A DNA stretch of 29,057 nucleotides from positions 1 to 29,057 of the forward strand of contig CAXKVV010001008.1 of the NCBI GenBank assembly GCA_964058805.1. The letters are read 5' to 3'. Below the pieces are notes generated by a model. It searched no databases. It had not been told where the DNA came from and worked only from the letters and a program-made list of their open reading frames with translations. Shown here piece after piece: positions 1-11,227 of this stretch. Every line of letters begins with the position of its first letter. Position 1 is the first letter of the stretch. The stretch is from Schoenoplectus triqueter. Lineage: Eukaryota > Streptophyta > Magnoliopsida > Poales > Cyperaceae. The position numbers were made by a program, and so were the translations under genes.

Positions 1-35
1 GTTAATGTAATTGCAGTTCCACAGTTCAATGTCAT
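1..35 (-). other. possible 5' end of a gene cut by the window edge
   Basis: On the minus strand an ATG at 35-33 opens a frame with no stop to base 1 (about 11 codons). It is preceded by a strongly CT-rich stretch (complement of about 40-105), as in many plant 5' leaders. The fragment is far too short to assign a family, and chance is a fair alternative. Confidence 0.17.
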
Positions 36-1591
36 GGACTTGGATGGAGGAGAGTAGAGAAAAGAAGGGAGAGGAGACCGGAGAGTGGAGAGTGAGCGAC
101 CACTTTTTATTTTTATTTTTCTATTTTTTTACATTAAAAGAGGACGAAATGACCATCTCTGATGAGAATTCAGAAGAGACAAAAGTGCGGTGGTTTATTT
201 CCCTGTACGACTTACTATGACCCGGTACATGGACGGAGTAGTGAAGGGGAGGATGTTGTATTAGTATCCGTGTCACATAGTAATAAAATTTGCGAATTAT
301 TCATAAATAATTTTTTTTTGTTTATAATCGGATATTTCACGAATAATTCGTCAACATTACGTTTTTTTGATAAAAAATATATTTTATTCGTGAATTATTC
401 GATAAAAAACACATTATATATTATTATATATAAAATTTTATAAAAATATATTAATATTTTATTATATTATTTTTGTAATAAAATCAAGAAAATAATTTTT
501 AAAATATATTTATATCATATTGAAATAATGAATAGTGTACAAAATAAATACTAGTATTTATGACCTATATTTATTAGTAATAATTTCCGTTACACAGTTG
601 TGCATTACGTATTAATTTTCTAACAAATTTATAAAAAAATTAATCAAAACTTAAATTTTTTTTTTAAAAAAACTGGGACTGAATTTCAAATTCAGTCCTA
701 CTCTCTAAGACCGAATTTAAAACTCGGGTCTAGCTATGAATTCATATTTTAATTGCAATCATATCACTTCCCTATTTTTATTTTATTTTATTTAGAAAAG
801 AAAAAGAATATATATATAGGTTTGTTTGCTAGCGCAAATGAGAAAGTTGATAGTGAGATTCGAACTCAAGTCTCATGCCTACCGCCTATGCGGAAGGGCG
901 CCAGCCCTTTCTTTCTGGTTGTGCTTGGAGTTAACTTTGAACATTTATATTTGATTTTCACGATTATTGGTGTTGTCCAACTAATTAATACTTATCAAAA
1001 TAATATAATTGCAAATTTGTTCCTGTACCATAAAATAGACGAAACAAAATTTGTTATTTTATTGTACAAGTGAAGACGACCGACGAGAGGATCGATACGA
1101 TGCAGTACGGAGCGGCGAAGAAGACGGGCGAGTGTTCTGTGTTTGGCTGTTTGCCTGCTTGCCTGCCTCATCCCCTTCATGATTTTCTGTGCTCAGGACT
1201 CACCAGAGGCTAAGTCTATACACCACTTCCCATGGCCAGATGGCCCACGAATAATCTGGAACCATGGATAGCATGCGATGCGATGCACTCATGCCCGGCA
1301 TGGCGTTTATATGATAAGGCACGCAGCTGCGGTGTGGCTGGCCTAGTCGAAACCGTCGCCTTCACGACCTCACGCCTCCTAATGCCACGTGACTGCACAT
1401 GTTTGTTGGGCGCTCTTTCCTTAGTCAAGATTTATGTAAAGACATCTGAACGATTTATTTTAATTTAAATAATTATGAGAAAGTGTAAATATAAATTTTA
1501 ATATAGAAAATTTATTAATATTAAATCAGAAACGTTGATCGATAATTAATATGTTTTGGCAATAAATTCAAAGAGCAGGATTGAATTAATC
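36..1591. other. gene-free AT-rich stretch with short repeats
   Basis: No ORF here resembles a known protein. About 290-530 is AT-rich with recurring ATTCGTGAAT-like words. A perfect hairpin lies at 676-698. About 838-930 contains a tRNA-like B-box word on the minus strand. About 1064-1440 is an island of clearly higher GC with a G-box CACGTG at 1386-1391 and clustered GCATGC/GATGC words. The GC-rich island could be a promoter or gene relic, but I cannot define an exon in it. Confidence 0.5.
676..698. repeat. perfect 23-bp hairpin (11-bp arms, 1-nt loop)
   Basis: The arm GGACTGAATTT is followed by one base and then its exact reverse complement. A related word (GACCGAATTT...) follows at about 709, so this may be the subterminal part of a small transposon whose ends I could not locate. 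Confidence 0.6.
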
Positions 1592-1735
1592 CACTACCAC
1601 ACAAAAAAGAATTCACAACGGTTATTAATTACATTTAACAACAATTCTCCAACCATTATTAATTATATTTCACAACGATTCTCTAACTGTTATTGAAGGA
1701 GATTATTAAATCACATTGTTTATGTATAGTATACC
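1592..1735 (+). mobile_element. CACTA-like left end (fragment)
   Basis: The segment starts with CACTACCACACAAAAAAG and continues with repeated AACGGTTATTAATTA / CAACGATTCTC-type words, the layout of a CACTA terminus followed by subterminal repeats. The words match those at 27.1-28.3 kb. The bases before it (ATC) do not match those after the right end at 28273 (TCT), so the two are not shown to be a pair. No mate was found, and the segment is interrupted after about 144 bp by the hAT-like insertion. Confidence 0.35.
1728..1735 (+). repeat. target-site duplication, left copy (AGTATACC)
   Basis: The 8-bp direct repeat AGTATACC immediately precedes the hAT-like element and recurs at its far side. 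Eight bp is the duplication length typical of hAT elements. Confidence 0.8.
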
Positions 1736-2803
1736 CAGTGGCAGAGTTAGAAATTTATAGACTGGGGTTCAATAATAATTTAATATAAATATATATTATC
1801 ATATTAAATTTATAAATATTACACCATAATACATAAAATAATCATTTGTTTGCAAATATTATCCTTGATGAGGGTTCAAATACTTTAATTTTTTGTGACT
1901 CAATCATGCCTCCACTTTTTTAATTTCTAATAACTCAAAATTAAAAACTAAAATATCAAAATAATTAGAACTGTTAGATTTGGTCTAAGTCTTATTATTT
2001 ATGTATATATTAAAAATTATGACGTTTAAATATTATTTTGTGTGACATCAAGTGCTTGTAAAAAATACACTAATATGATTAATTTTGAAACGTTTATTTT
2101 ATAACTTATTGATTTACATAAAATGAAAGCAAAAATGAATATAGTAGATCAAATCTAACATTTTATTTTTTTATGTTGTAGTTTTAAATTTTAAGTTATT
2201 AGAAATTTAAAAAGTGGATACATGATTGAGGCAAAAAAAATTAAGGCAATTGAACTCTCTCATTTTACTTTTATGGTTCAAATTAGTTAAAAAAATAAAA
2301 TATCTAGAAAATTATTTTATTACATTGTCAAAAATTAGAATTATGTATTAATAATATGATTTACACCAAAACTATTGCACCATAATATTAACTTTTTTCC
2401 TAGATCAAAAATTTGAAGGAAGAATCAATTTGAATCTGAATCTGAAAAATAATATAAGATAAAAAATGGACAGAGAAATAATTTTGTAAAATATTTCTCC
2501 TGAAAAGAAGTTACAAGAATTAATTATCTGTTTATTATCTTTGTAATACTTAAAAGGATAAAAATTAAGTTCACATTCAATCTCTATGAAATTAAAAAAA
2601 TTAGTAAATTTATATAACAAAATATTTCATAAAATAATGGGACTCACTAGTGAAATATTACATGAAATTTATGGAGTTCAAATGGATATAGTTATTGAAA
2701 ATTAAACAATGTTAATATAAAATTTTATCAATATAGTAACTACAATTTAAATAATAAATAGGGGACATTGACCCCCCCATTCCATATACTTACATCCGTA
2801 CTG
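1736..2803. mobile_element. non-autonomous hAT-like element (1,068 bp)
   Basis: The left end reads CAGTGGCAGAGTTAG and the right end, reverse complemented, reads CAGTACGGATGTAAG. These are imperfect inverted termini, each followed by a GGGG-containing stretch about 28 bp in. The element is bounded by a perfect 8-bp duplication, AGTATACC. Termini of the CAGTGGCGGA type with 8-bp duplications are typical of plant hAT elements. No transposase ORF lies inside, so it would need a transposase supplied in trans. A 390-bp foldback occupies its left half. Confidence 0.8.
1870..2259. repeat. foldback repeat (MITE-like) nested in the hAT-like element
   Basis: Left arm 1870-1987 (starting GAGGGTTCAAATACTTTAAT) is the imperfect reverse complement of right arm 2145-2259 (ending ATTGAACTCTC). 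Weaker pairing continues inward to about 2050 and 2070, leaving a small loop. The structure would fold into one long hairpin. It may be an older MITE inserted in the hAT element or part of that element's own interior. No clear target duplication was identified. Confidence 0.7.
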
Positions 2804-2811
2804 AGTATACC
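2804..2811 (+). repeat. target-site duplication, right copy (AGTATACC)
   Basis: This is an exact copy of 1728-1735, directly after the right terminus CGTACTG of the hAT-like element. Confidence 0.8.
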
Positions 2812-4392
2812 GAAGATATATCATTTTAGTGAGTGTGCATCTAAGTAATGAACTCTTTTTCAGTAGGTTAGGGGCCTCTATATATAGATTTCATCTCTTG
2901 CAGAGTGGTTGGAGTGACTTGGTGTGCGAAATTTTAATCTAGCTGAACCTGAACTGAGATTAAACCTGATGTAACTGTACCTATCAGTAACATTTCATCA
3001 CTATATATCATACACAACTACAAAAGTATTCTAAGTACGTTCCTCTTTTTTGAGAGAATTTTCAAAAATAATTGTTTTGTTTTTTTAACTTATGGAGAAG
3101 ACATATATAAAATAACTGTTCTCTCCTCCAAATTGTAACGCAGAGGAAATCAATTAATTTTTGTCTCTTTCCTTCCTAGCTGCTAGCTATCAGACATCTA
3201 CTCTCTTCCTTGCAGTTTTTTGGAGCCTATGATATGAAAGTATGATTTTTATCTCATGCATTATTAAAAATTATATAAACAAAAGAAGTCAATTCTTATT
3301 TTTTTTATGAAAGTAATTGATTTTACATCGATCACATTATATATAGATAAATTGTGGAAACATTATTTGGACTGAATTTATGTTATTCTTAAGTTGAATT
3401 TAATATTGTTTATTAATATTACTGATTCTTCATGACTATGATATATATATATATTGCCCCTGAGATAGACTTGGTTTATTTACTGGATATTTTTGAAGTG
3501 AAGCGGCCGGTTGAAAAATTGCTAGTTTAATTAAATGATTGCAAAAATATGATACATAATATCAGAGCAAAGGATCCCATTAGATTAATACTCCATGCAT
3601 CAATTATAAAGGTTATCTTAATAATTACAAAAAGAGTTTGATATCAAGTGATAAATTGATACATAACAAAAGTATAGCAAGGAAGAGAACATAAAGTCGA
3701 GTCGAATGTAGGCAAAATGTTTACCTTGAAAGGTAGCTGGTTTTGTCGTTGCAAAATTACAGCGGGGGCTGCAACATTTTCCACTGCATGCATGTGTCAT
3801 TGTGTCTCCGCTAAACCACTTAAATTTAGTATACTTCGAATGAGGAATTGAATTAATTAATTGAATGAAAGCATATTTCATATATGCATGGGCATCTCAC
3901 TTCTCCCTGTTCCCCACGTTTGTTTTCAGACTCTCCCTTGGCACCTAGCGTTTGTTACTTTCTCTCGTCTGATGGTTTCTCTGTGCTCTCTTTTGTCCTC
4001 TCCCGTCTCATTTTAACATTTTAAGTTTTTAATACGACAAAGATCAATTCAATTTCAACGTCACACCCGGTTATATTAGGCCCCAGAAACCTAATGGAAG
4101 TGTCCTTTTCTCCTTCAAAAATTGCATGGCATGCTCATTTTCTCTTGGCTATGTACGTAGGTGCCTCTAATCTATACAAATATTTGATTCTTTAATCAGC
4201 TGCGGCTTCAGTATTTATTATGGTTAGAGGTATGGGACTGACACCACTCCCCTCACCTCACAATTTCACACGACGATTGATTCCGCTTTATTAGTCTGTC
4301 CACAAACTAACTAATGCACATGGAAAATCAGTCAAATCATGTATGTATGGTGACTTATTAAATTTAATAGTAATAATAATAATGGCATTAAA
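2812..4392. other. gene-free AT-rich stretch
   Basis: No coding region was recognised. There is a short AT microsatellite near 3441-3455 and a pyrimidine-rich stretch at about 3895-4010. On the minus strand a Cys-rich frame lies around 3725-3810 (ACSGKCCSPRCNF), followed by a possible splice donor near 3725. It is too short and isolated to call a gene. Confidence 0.5.
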
Positions 4393-4503
4393 GAGGAAAA
4401 AATTAGTTATTTGTAACTATAAAATTTTAAATTTAAAAAATATCACTGTAAAATTTTAATTAAAAAAAATATCATTACAAATCTAATTTATTCCTAAATT
4501 TGC
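4393..4503 (+). repeat. left terminal inverted repeat of the outer (MULE-like) element
   Basis: This is mostly identical to the reverse complement of 22792-22902. The shared core includes ATCATTACAAATCTAATTTA. Direct alignment by eye supports it as the mate of the right arm. Confidence 0.75.
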
Positions 4504-4508
4504 TAAAA

Positions 4509-4850
4509 GGATGCCAAAAATATTTTTACATTAGAAAAAATAGTATTAGCATCATCTTAACGGATGTCAAAAATACTTTTACATCAGTTTCAATCGATGT
4601 ATAAAATCAGTTGCATTGATTAAAATGGATGTAACAAAAAACTTTTGTGTTCTGCTCAACGGATGCTAAAATATATCTATACGAATGTATAGATTGATGT
4701 CAAAATTGTAAAACCGATGCAAATGACTATCTAATATGGTGCTTGTTACGTCGGCTCTTTAGTATTGGCTGACCGATGTAATAAATATATAGTATTAACA
4801 AAACTGATGCTAATAATATTTTTAGGCCGATGCAAAAAAAAAATATATTT
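4509..4850. repeat. array of GATGC/GATGT-type short repeats
   Basis: About ten dispersed copies of words such as CGGATGTCAAAAAT, CGGATGCTAAAAT, ACCGATGCAAAT and GCCGATGCAAAA occur here. GGATGYCAAAAATAYTTTTACA-like blocks recur at 4509 and 4561. Such clusters are typical of transposase-binding subterminal regions. They occur only in the left half of the outer element, and no matching array was seen in the right arm. Confidence 0.55.
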
Positions 4851-4869
4851 CAAGCATTTATTCAGAATT

Positions 4870-5376
4870 AAAAAATCAGAAACTTTCTTGATACCAATAA
4901 TGTCCATCGCCAAACCCTTCTCTAGTTGTCAATCGATTCAGAGTTTCAGAATTCAGACCTTTCTCTCCGCCAAACGCTTCTCCTCTAGCTATCGATCGAT
5001 TCGATCGCCAAACCCGATCCCACTTTCTTTCCACCTCTGAGCTTCTCTTGCATGCAGCGAGAAAAAAATGTCTGATTTTACTCGTACTTTCTCTTGCTTA
5101 GACTGCTCTTTATTGATTTCCTTTTATGTTGTTTCGATGTTCGATTATGCACGAACAACTGAAATAGAGCCTGTTAAACAATTTATCTCCTTTTCAAGAG
5201 TGACGTTTGTTGTTTATTTTGTATCTAATTTTTGTCTTCGAAATTCAAATCCTTGCAAATTAATGTCATGAACTGTTGTATATGCTATGATGAGAATTCT
5301 AATTTGATTCGCTTTGTAGGTGATTTCTTTCCTTCCAAAATCCAAAGTAAGTACGGCAATCATGGATTGTAATTAC
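4870..5376 (+). other. leader/gene-fragment-like segment inside the outer element
   Basis: The composition changes to pyrimidine-rich, more complex sequence (about 4900-5060). A short frame from ATG 4900 to a stop at 5040 is rich in Ser, Arg and Phe, like an organelle-targeting peptide. Downstream, a possible 27-nt exon (5320-5346) is framed by TTTGTAG and GTAAGT. This resembles the start of a plant gene (leader, intron, small exon), as captured by Pack-MULEs, but no gene family is recognised. It ends at the CACTA insertion site. Confidence 0.3.
5374..5376 (+). repeat. 3-bp target-site duplication (TAC), left
   Basis: TAC directly precedes CACTACTAGAATTG and recurs at 22653-22655 after the right end. 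Three bp is the duplication length of CACTA transposons. Confidence 0.85.
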
Positions 5377-5406
5377 CACTACTAGAATTGTTTGTATTTC
5401 TGAGGA
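5377..5406 (+). repeat. left terminal inverted repeat of the CACTA element
   Basis: It begins CACTACTAGAATTGTTTGTA. The mate at 22623-22652 shares the first 16 bases exactly and most of the next 14. Confidence 0.92.
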
Positions 5407-5920
5407 TTAAAAAACCCCTTTTGTGTGGGTCTAACCAGGGAAATGACCCATATTCTGTGGTGTTGCCAGGGAAAATCCCTCACGCAAAAAACCCTGACAT
5501 AAATGGTCCCTTTTCCATCGAATCTCAGAGAAATACTCCTTTACCCTGGCGCTCCCACAGAAGTAGATTCAACGGAGATTAGTTACCAAGTGGGGTCGGC
5601 TGCTATTTTCTCCCTCGCACGCACTATTATATTTCTGTCGAGTTTGAACGGAAATGTCGATCGTGGACCCCACTGTGTTATCGACGTAAAAATCCTATCA
5701 TTTGCCTGGTTTGCATCTCCACGGAAATTATTATGCTAAAAACCACGGAAATATTTTGAAAACATTCCAAATAATTAATAATTATTTACGCAGGTTTTTG
5801 GAAATGTGGCCATTATTTCTGTCAGTGTACATACCATTATTTCTGTGTGTAAAATCTTTTTTTTTTTTTGCTGCATATATTTATTTTAATAATATCATCC
5901 CATTTCTGTATAATCACATT
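5407..5920. promoter_or_regulatory. left subterminal region with repeated TNPA-type binding motifs
   Basis: Variants of one motif occur in both orientations: ATTCTGTGG (about 5452), CCACAGAAG (about 5556), ATTTCTGTCG (about 5631), ACGGAAATGTCG (about 5649), CCACGGAAAT (about 5719 and 5742), ATTTCTGTCAG (about 5815), ATTTCTGTGTG (about 5838) and ATTTCTGTAT (about 5904). In maize En/Spm, TNPA binds a 12-bp motif arrayed in this way. Assigning these words to gene A or B is inference. Confidence 0.7.
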
Positions 5921-6277
5921 TAGTGAACAAGTAAACTTTAGAAATCACCATAAATCACATAGATTATGTAATTATCATATCAAAGTAGGGCAGTGATAAA
6001 TTGAGAGCTAATTTTGATATTTTGAGAGCACCAATGTATGCTGTAGCATCCAAATTTGCATTGGGTGCTCTCAAAGTATCAGAAGATGCGCTCAAAATAG
6101 CAGGACCTATCAAAGTATCCATACAACTTGAGTACCAAAATTTACAGGTATAGCTATAGTTAAACAAAATATACAACTGTCACTAACTGTAATCCCTGCC
6201 AATTAACAAAATATAAAAGTTTCCAGGCAGTATTTATGCTAATTAACAAAATACAACACATGTCATTCTTCCCAAAC

Positions 6278-9200
6278 TCATAACTTTGCTCCATTGTCCT
6301 GGTTTGATTCGGCGCACCATTGACTCATGTCTGCCTCGGCATTTGAGGCTTGATCTAAAAGTGCCTGTAACCCTATTCCCTAGTATACATAACCAAAAGA
6401 GAAAATACAATCAAAGTCAGTATTGCACATGAACAAACCAAATCTGTGACATAAGCAAATGCACCCCCTGAAATTGTTCAGCACAATTGCAACAATAGAT
6501 AACATAAGCATTCAAGTATAGCTAGCAAAAGAGTTGAAGCACTTATCAGTAAGCATGCTTGAACACAACTTTTCATATTGGTAACCCCCATCCACATACA
6601 TCAACACAGAAATAGATTTTTTGGGATGTTAAGTACAGGAAGTGAAAGGATCAACTTTGAAATAGATTCTTACCTGCGAAATAGGATGCATCTGGGTCTG
6701 AGGCACTTGCATTTTCAAAAGTGCACCAAAATTGAAACCATTGTTGTTCTAAGTAGAGAAAGTGAAATGTAAGTCCATAAATATCAAATGACAATAATTA
6801 ACCGAAAAGCCCTAAATTCCCCAAGCATTAACAATACCCTCACCAAAATTTCTTACCTGAGAAGAAGAAGGCACATGCATCCCTGAAGCACTTTGAAAGG
6901 GTTGCGAAACATAAGCTTGATAAGGTTGGGGAATAGAACCATTACCCTACAAGTTGAATTAATCAGAGCAATGTGATACATTTAAGCAACAATGTCATTA
7001 CAATTAATGTTATGATTCATTACCTGATAAGGTGGCCTCTGCATTCCTACCATCACAAAGAGATGACTAATCATCGTTTGCATTTCGGCCTGTTTCGCGG
7101 CATGGGCTGCAGCCATGTCAGAGAAGCGAACCTCGTACCCTTCTATTACCTTATCTCTCTTGTCAATCTCCTCACTAAAACGTGCATTTTGATCTTCTAT
7201 CATTTGTTTGAACTCTTCCTTGCGCCCTTCCATCGCTTCCACTGTGAGCACAGATGTTGTAGAAGACGCTCTTGATCGTGAGTTCAACGATGCGGGCATG
7301 CTATCCTCAAATTTACTCCCGAAGCCCCAGTCTCTGCCATGGCTCTTCTTAGCAGCAGCTAGACGAAAGACTTCAATAGGTTCTCTTCCCTCATTATTTG
7401 GATCTAGCAACATCTCCTTTGCCTTTTCCTATTGAGAAACGATAGATATTAGACACGAAAAGACATCATTCTGATAAGGAATTGAGTGGCACATGACTAG
7501 AAAACAAGGATCAATACACTAATTACAACTAGACCCGACTATATGGTTCAATGAAGAAACAGTCAGCTACATCAACTCTACATATTAATAGTGCAACTAA
7601 TTCAAATTTCATATTACCGTAATTGACAAACAACCAAATCCCACACTTAACAACATCACAACAACAACAACATATCACCCACAGATCAAGCAAAGCAGTT
7701 AAACCCAATGTTCAATTTAATTCCTCCCAGGCACAGATCAAAGTCCCCAAGTTATATTATCATAATCAACAAGCAGCAGTTCAACCAAGAGCAAAGAAGG
7801 AGATGGTTAAATCCCCAATTCAACCATTTACAGCTCAATTTCAAGGAATTAAGTAAAAAAAGCCAAGATTAATCATAAGTCTCATTTCCCTCTTTCGTGT
7901 GCAGGTCTATCTACCAATTCAAGAACCCGAGTTAACCCTCAGTAGGTTCAGATCATCTCCCACAATTGTACATTACAATCAAGTTGCAAGAAAACTTACA
8001 AAGACTTCCTTTGTTTTACTGTTTGCAAATTTCAATGAACTAGTTTCATAGCTTTGAACATCTACTATGATTTGCCCTTCCTCTTCTGTAGGGAGTTCAT
8101 CCCCATCATTGTTTTCCTCTCGTATTGCGTCCATCACTTCGGCCTTGGAATACAACTCCGCTATTGCTTGAGCCACAACCGGTGATTGGCCATTTTCTCG
8201 ACCAACATGCAAGTGTACATAAAGTTCCTCAACTGTCGGCTCTCTACCAAGTAATTTTTGCTGAAAATGCAACAAAGAGGATGGCTGGAATCAAATATAA
8301 AATTTTTGCATGATTCAAAGGAAATTTACATTCAAATTAAACCAGATCATTACTATGCCATTACCCCTACAGACAACAAACAATAAAAGGAGATGTACTA
8401 GTTATCAAAATGGATTATTGGACACATATGATCAAATGAATTATTGAACATATATGAGCACCATCAAAACAAAATTAATTAATCATGAAATGAAGAACTC
8501 CTGCCAACCCCATATACTAGCTAACCCCCCTCCCCCCTCATGTTTATCTGTGTATGCAAATATAAGATAGAAATACTGATTTTGGTTTAACATGATTGAT
8601 GACTAGTAAAAGATGTAGTTACCAATTTTTGGCCATGTTGATAAGCACTTATTGACCCAGAGTAATGACAAGTAGAAAGCCCCGAAGCACATCTATTAGC
8701 TTGGTTTCTTTGTGAAAGGGCCCTGTATTCGGAGGTTCCATAGATGTCACAAAGTTCATGCCAGTATCTGAAGGTCTTACACCAATGAGGAACCATTGTC
8801 TTCCATCCCTCTGTATTCCACCCAAACTTCTTTCGACATCTCTTCCTCGCCTCGCGTAGCTCATTTGCGTACCTCTTTGTAGCAATTGCCTCGAGCACCT
8901 CCTTACAATGGTTGACATTTTCAGTAGTCCTATATGTGAAGCGTTCCTTCATAATAAATTAATGATTAGTAATTCAGTAATTAAGAGCCTAGACCTAATT
9001 AAGCTACGCTTGTATATAAAATAATGATTGTAGTTTTTTGTACCAAAAACCCATCCTCGAGAGCATTTCTTGTGTTTTGATCAAACAACAAGAAACTAAT
9101 ACAAGGCCCCGGCATCAGTTGCAAGGCCAGTTTAGTGATGACCGAGGTGATCTGAGTTGGGTTGTTCTCTGTGGTAAACTCTTGTTTTCCCACTGGCCAA

Positions 9201-9433
9201 ATCACAGGTCTTTCACTTGGTAGCCGTGGAGGAATTATCTGTCCAGGTCCTCTCCCCTTGCGCTTTAGCACTCCAGATTGTGACGCAGACGCAGAGGCAG
9301 ATGCAGAGGCAGACAGTTCGGTCGAAACAGCCGGGTTTTCCTCTGGGTCTGGAGGAATTGGGACTGCACCTTGCTGGGTGTACTTTACCCTTTTGCCTCT
9401 CGGAAGCTGCGATGTTCTGGTGTTAGGAGCCAT
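6278..9433 (-). CDS. gene A: Transposase_24 (Ptta/En/Spm, TNPA-like) protein
   Basis: Seven coding exons join in frame, all at phase 0: 9433-9044, 8946-8623, 8260-8000, 7428-7024, 6946-6857, 6748-6674 and 6379-6278 (TGA at 6280-6278), giving about 548 aa. The last exon could instead start at 6364, also in frame. Residues 41-51 are a Ser/Ala repeat. About 107-205 carry the family core, including PHWCKTFRYWHELCDIYG. GREPT-ELY lies near 242-251 and an AAAKKSHGRDWGFGS segment in exon 4. A likely coiled coil follows (about 385-450), then a Gln/Pro-rich tail. Such proteins are the DNA-binding accessory factors of CACTA elements. Gene B shares the core and one intron position but little other sequence. 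It is read away from gene B. The splice model was read by eye. Confidence 0.85.
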
Positions 9434-10090
9434 ATGGGAGAATCTGTGAAATATACAGATGACAAATAGTACCAGTGATTACTTAATATTGTGAAATATA
9501 GTACATGCCTCTATTTCCATTGGTAAATAACACAATTGCATGGTAATTTAGGATATTTGCATCACTAATTTCAAAAGGGAAAAAGGAGAAAACATTCTGT
9601 AAGTCATTGGGGGGATTCACTCATTCCTCCTTTGAACATGTCAATTGCAGCCTCAAAGGTGATACCACTATACAATTTTTAAGCATAACGTATGTTCAAT
9701 TGCATTGTCAAGGTAGGTAATTAATGCACAGCAGATTCGTAAACCCTAGCTAATATATAGTACCCTAAACTCTAAATACCACATACCCTAATTAAACCCT
9801 AATAGGACCCTAAACTGTAGCTAATTGATTTAGCAAACCGTACGTAATAGAACTCTTAAAGCTAAAATAAAGTACAAAACCGAGATAAGAGAAGAGTGGA
9901 AGAGTAACCAATTTGAAGAGAAGAGAAGAGTGCAGCAGCTGTATAGAAGCATCCAATTTGGGGGGAAACGAGACGGAGACGAGAGAAGGAATTGAGGAGA
10001 GAATGACAGACGGAAGGGTAGAGATCGGAAAGAGAGAAAGGAGCTGGCGCGCGGTCCATTAAATAAACCATCGAAATTTTGGGGGGAAAT
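9434..10090 (-). promoter_or_regulatory. leader intron and promoter-side region of gene A
   Basis: On the minus strand, TTCACAG at about 9450-9444 is an acceptor just upstream of the gene A ATG. A donor-like AAATTG/GTTACT lies near 9909. Upstream of that is a CT-rich block (complement of about 9890-10050), suitable as a non-coding first exon. The inferred intron contains several AAACCCTA-type words at about 9741-9815. The transcription start is not defined. Confidence 0.5.
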
Positions 10091-11227
10091 AAAAATTTGG
10101 GGACCAATTTTTTGGAGCCGGCGCCACTAATTTGGATCGCGCGGCAGAGGGAGTTAATTTGGATCGCGCGGCAGAAAGAGTTAGAGGTGAAAATTATGCG
10201 GATGAATTGGATGGGGTTAGTTTGATTTTTATGAAATTGGATCCGATCAGGTCAACATCAGATAGGATTTGATCAATTTATATATATTAAAATTTTAAAT
10301 TTTAAATTTTAAATTGATTTATATTAAGATTTTTTTGTATTTATTTAGAGGTTCATCGCCAAGATTGTCAAAATAATCCATTATGAATGGATCTTCACTC
10401 TTATCTAAATTAAGTGGGTTTTGAGTGGCAATTAGCTAAGAGTTACGTGGTATTTTTCTAACATAAAGTTTCAGAATATTCGACAAATAAAAAAAATAGA
10501 ATAGAAATTATGGCGAATCAAATATTCTGCGATACAATCTACTTTGTTATCTTGTCACTTTTTTTTATAAAAGCAGACAAAAAAAATCATCTTCTATTTA
10601 GTTTTAGAAAATCATACAAAAGTAGTAATCCTAAAAAAAAAATATTGATGTATCTCAATTGTATATATATTTTTAGTATAATTTGGTCACTAAAACAACT
10701 GTCATTTTTACTTGTGCTTTACTTTATTTAGTTATGTTTTGCTTATAGTTAGTGGCACAACTGTATTATGATTTTGTTTTTAGGTTATAGAGTTTTTGAA
10801 ACACTTGAATGCACTCAGGGCATCAAACACTTGAATACATCTCTTATGCGATCGATCTGCATATGAAGCAACGTGTAAGATGAAATTTGAACTGATTTGA
10901 AGTTTAGGTGCAGCATGCACATATACATTAAACAAATATAGGAGCAAATTTATAAAAGTTAAGCTTTCTAGATTTGACAAATTTCTGAAATACTTAGCTT
11001 AAAATATCAAAATTTTGACAATAACACTTATCTTAATAAACTGTTCATATCAAAATCTTGTAGGAAATAAAATTTCGTGAATTTTAGAGCATTATTGCTA
11101 TTTTTAAAATATTTTTTAAACAACTTTGAAATGAAACTTTTGTAAATTGATAAATTGTTCATATGTTGACAATGGTTATGATGACAATCTTGACAATGAA
11201 ATTTCAAAATAAATAGATAAAATAAAA
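10091..11227. other. AT-rich intergenic region between head-to-head genes A and B
   Basis: No coding region was recognised. GGATCGCGCGGCAGA is repeated (about 10134 and 10161), and AAATTTTAAATTTT is tandemly repeated near 10290-10313. The region probably holds upstream sequences of both divergent genes. No specific promoter element can be assigned. Confidence 0.45.

Noticed and set aside
1216..1468. Overlapping frames of 70 and 78 codons on opposite strands
   Set aside because: Neither resembles a protein family; open frames arise readily in this GC-richer island.
3618..3881. 87-codon minus-strand frame with a Cys-rich segment
   Set aside because: The Cys-rich part is only about 13 residues, followed by a likely splice-donor word but with no partner exon found; kept only as a note.
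7623..7856. 77-codon plus-strand frame, Gln-rich
   Set aside because: It lies wholly within an intron of gene A on the opposite strand, is low complexity, and has no recognisable domain or splice context.
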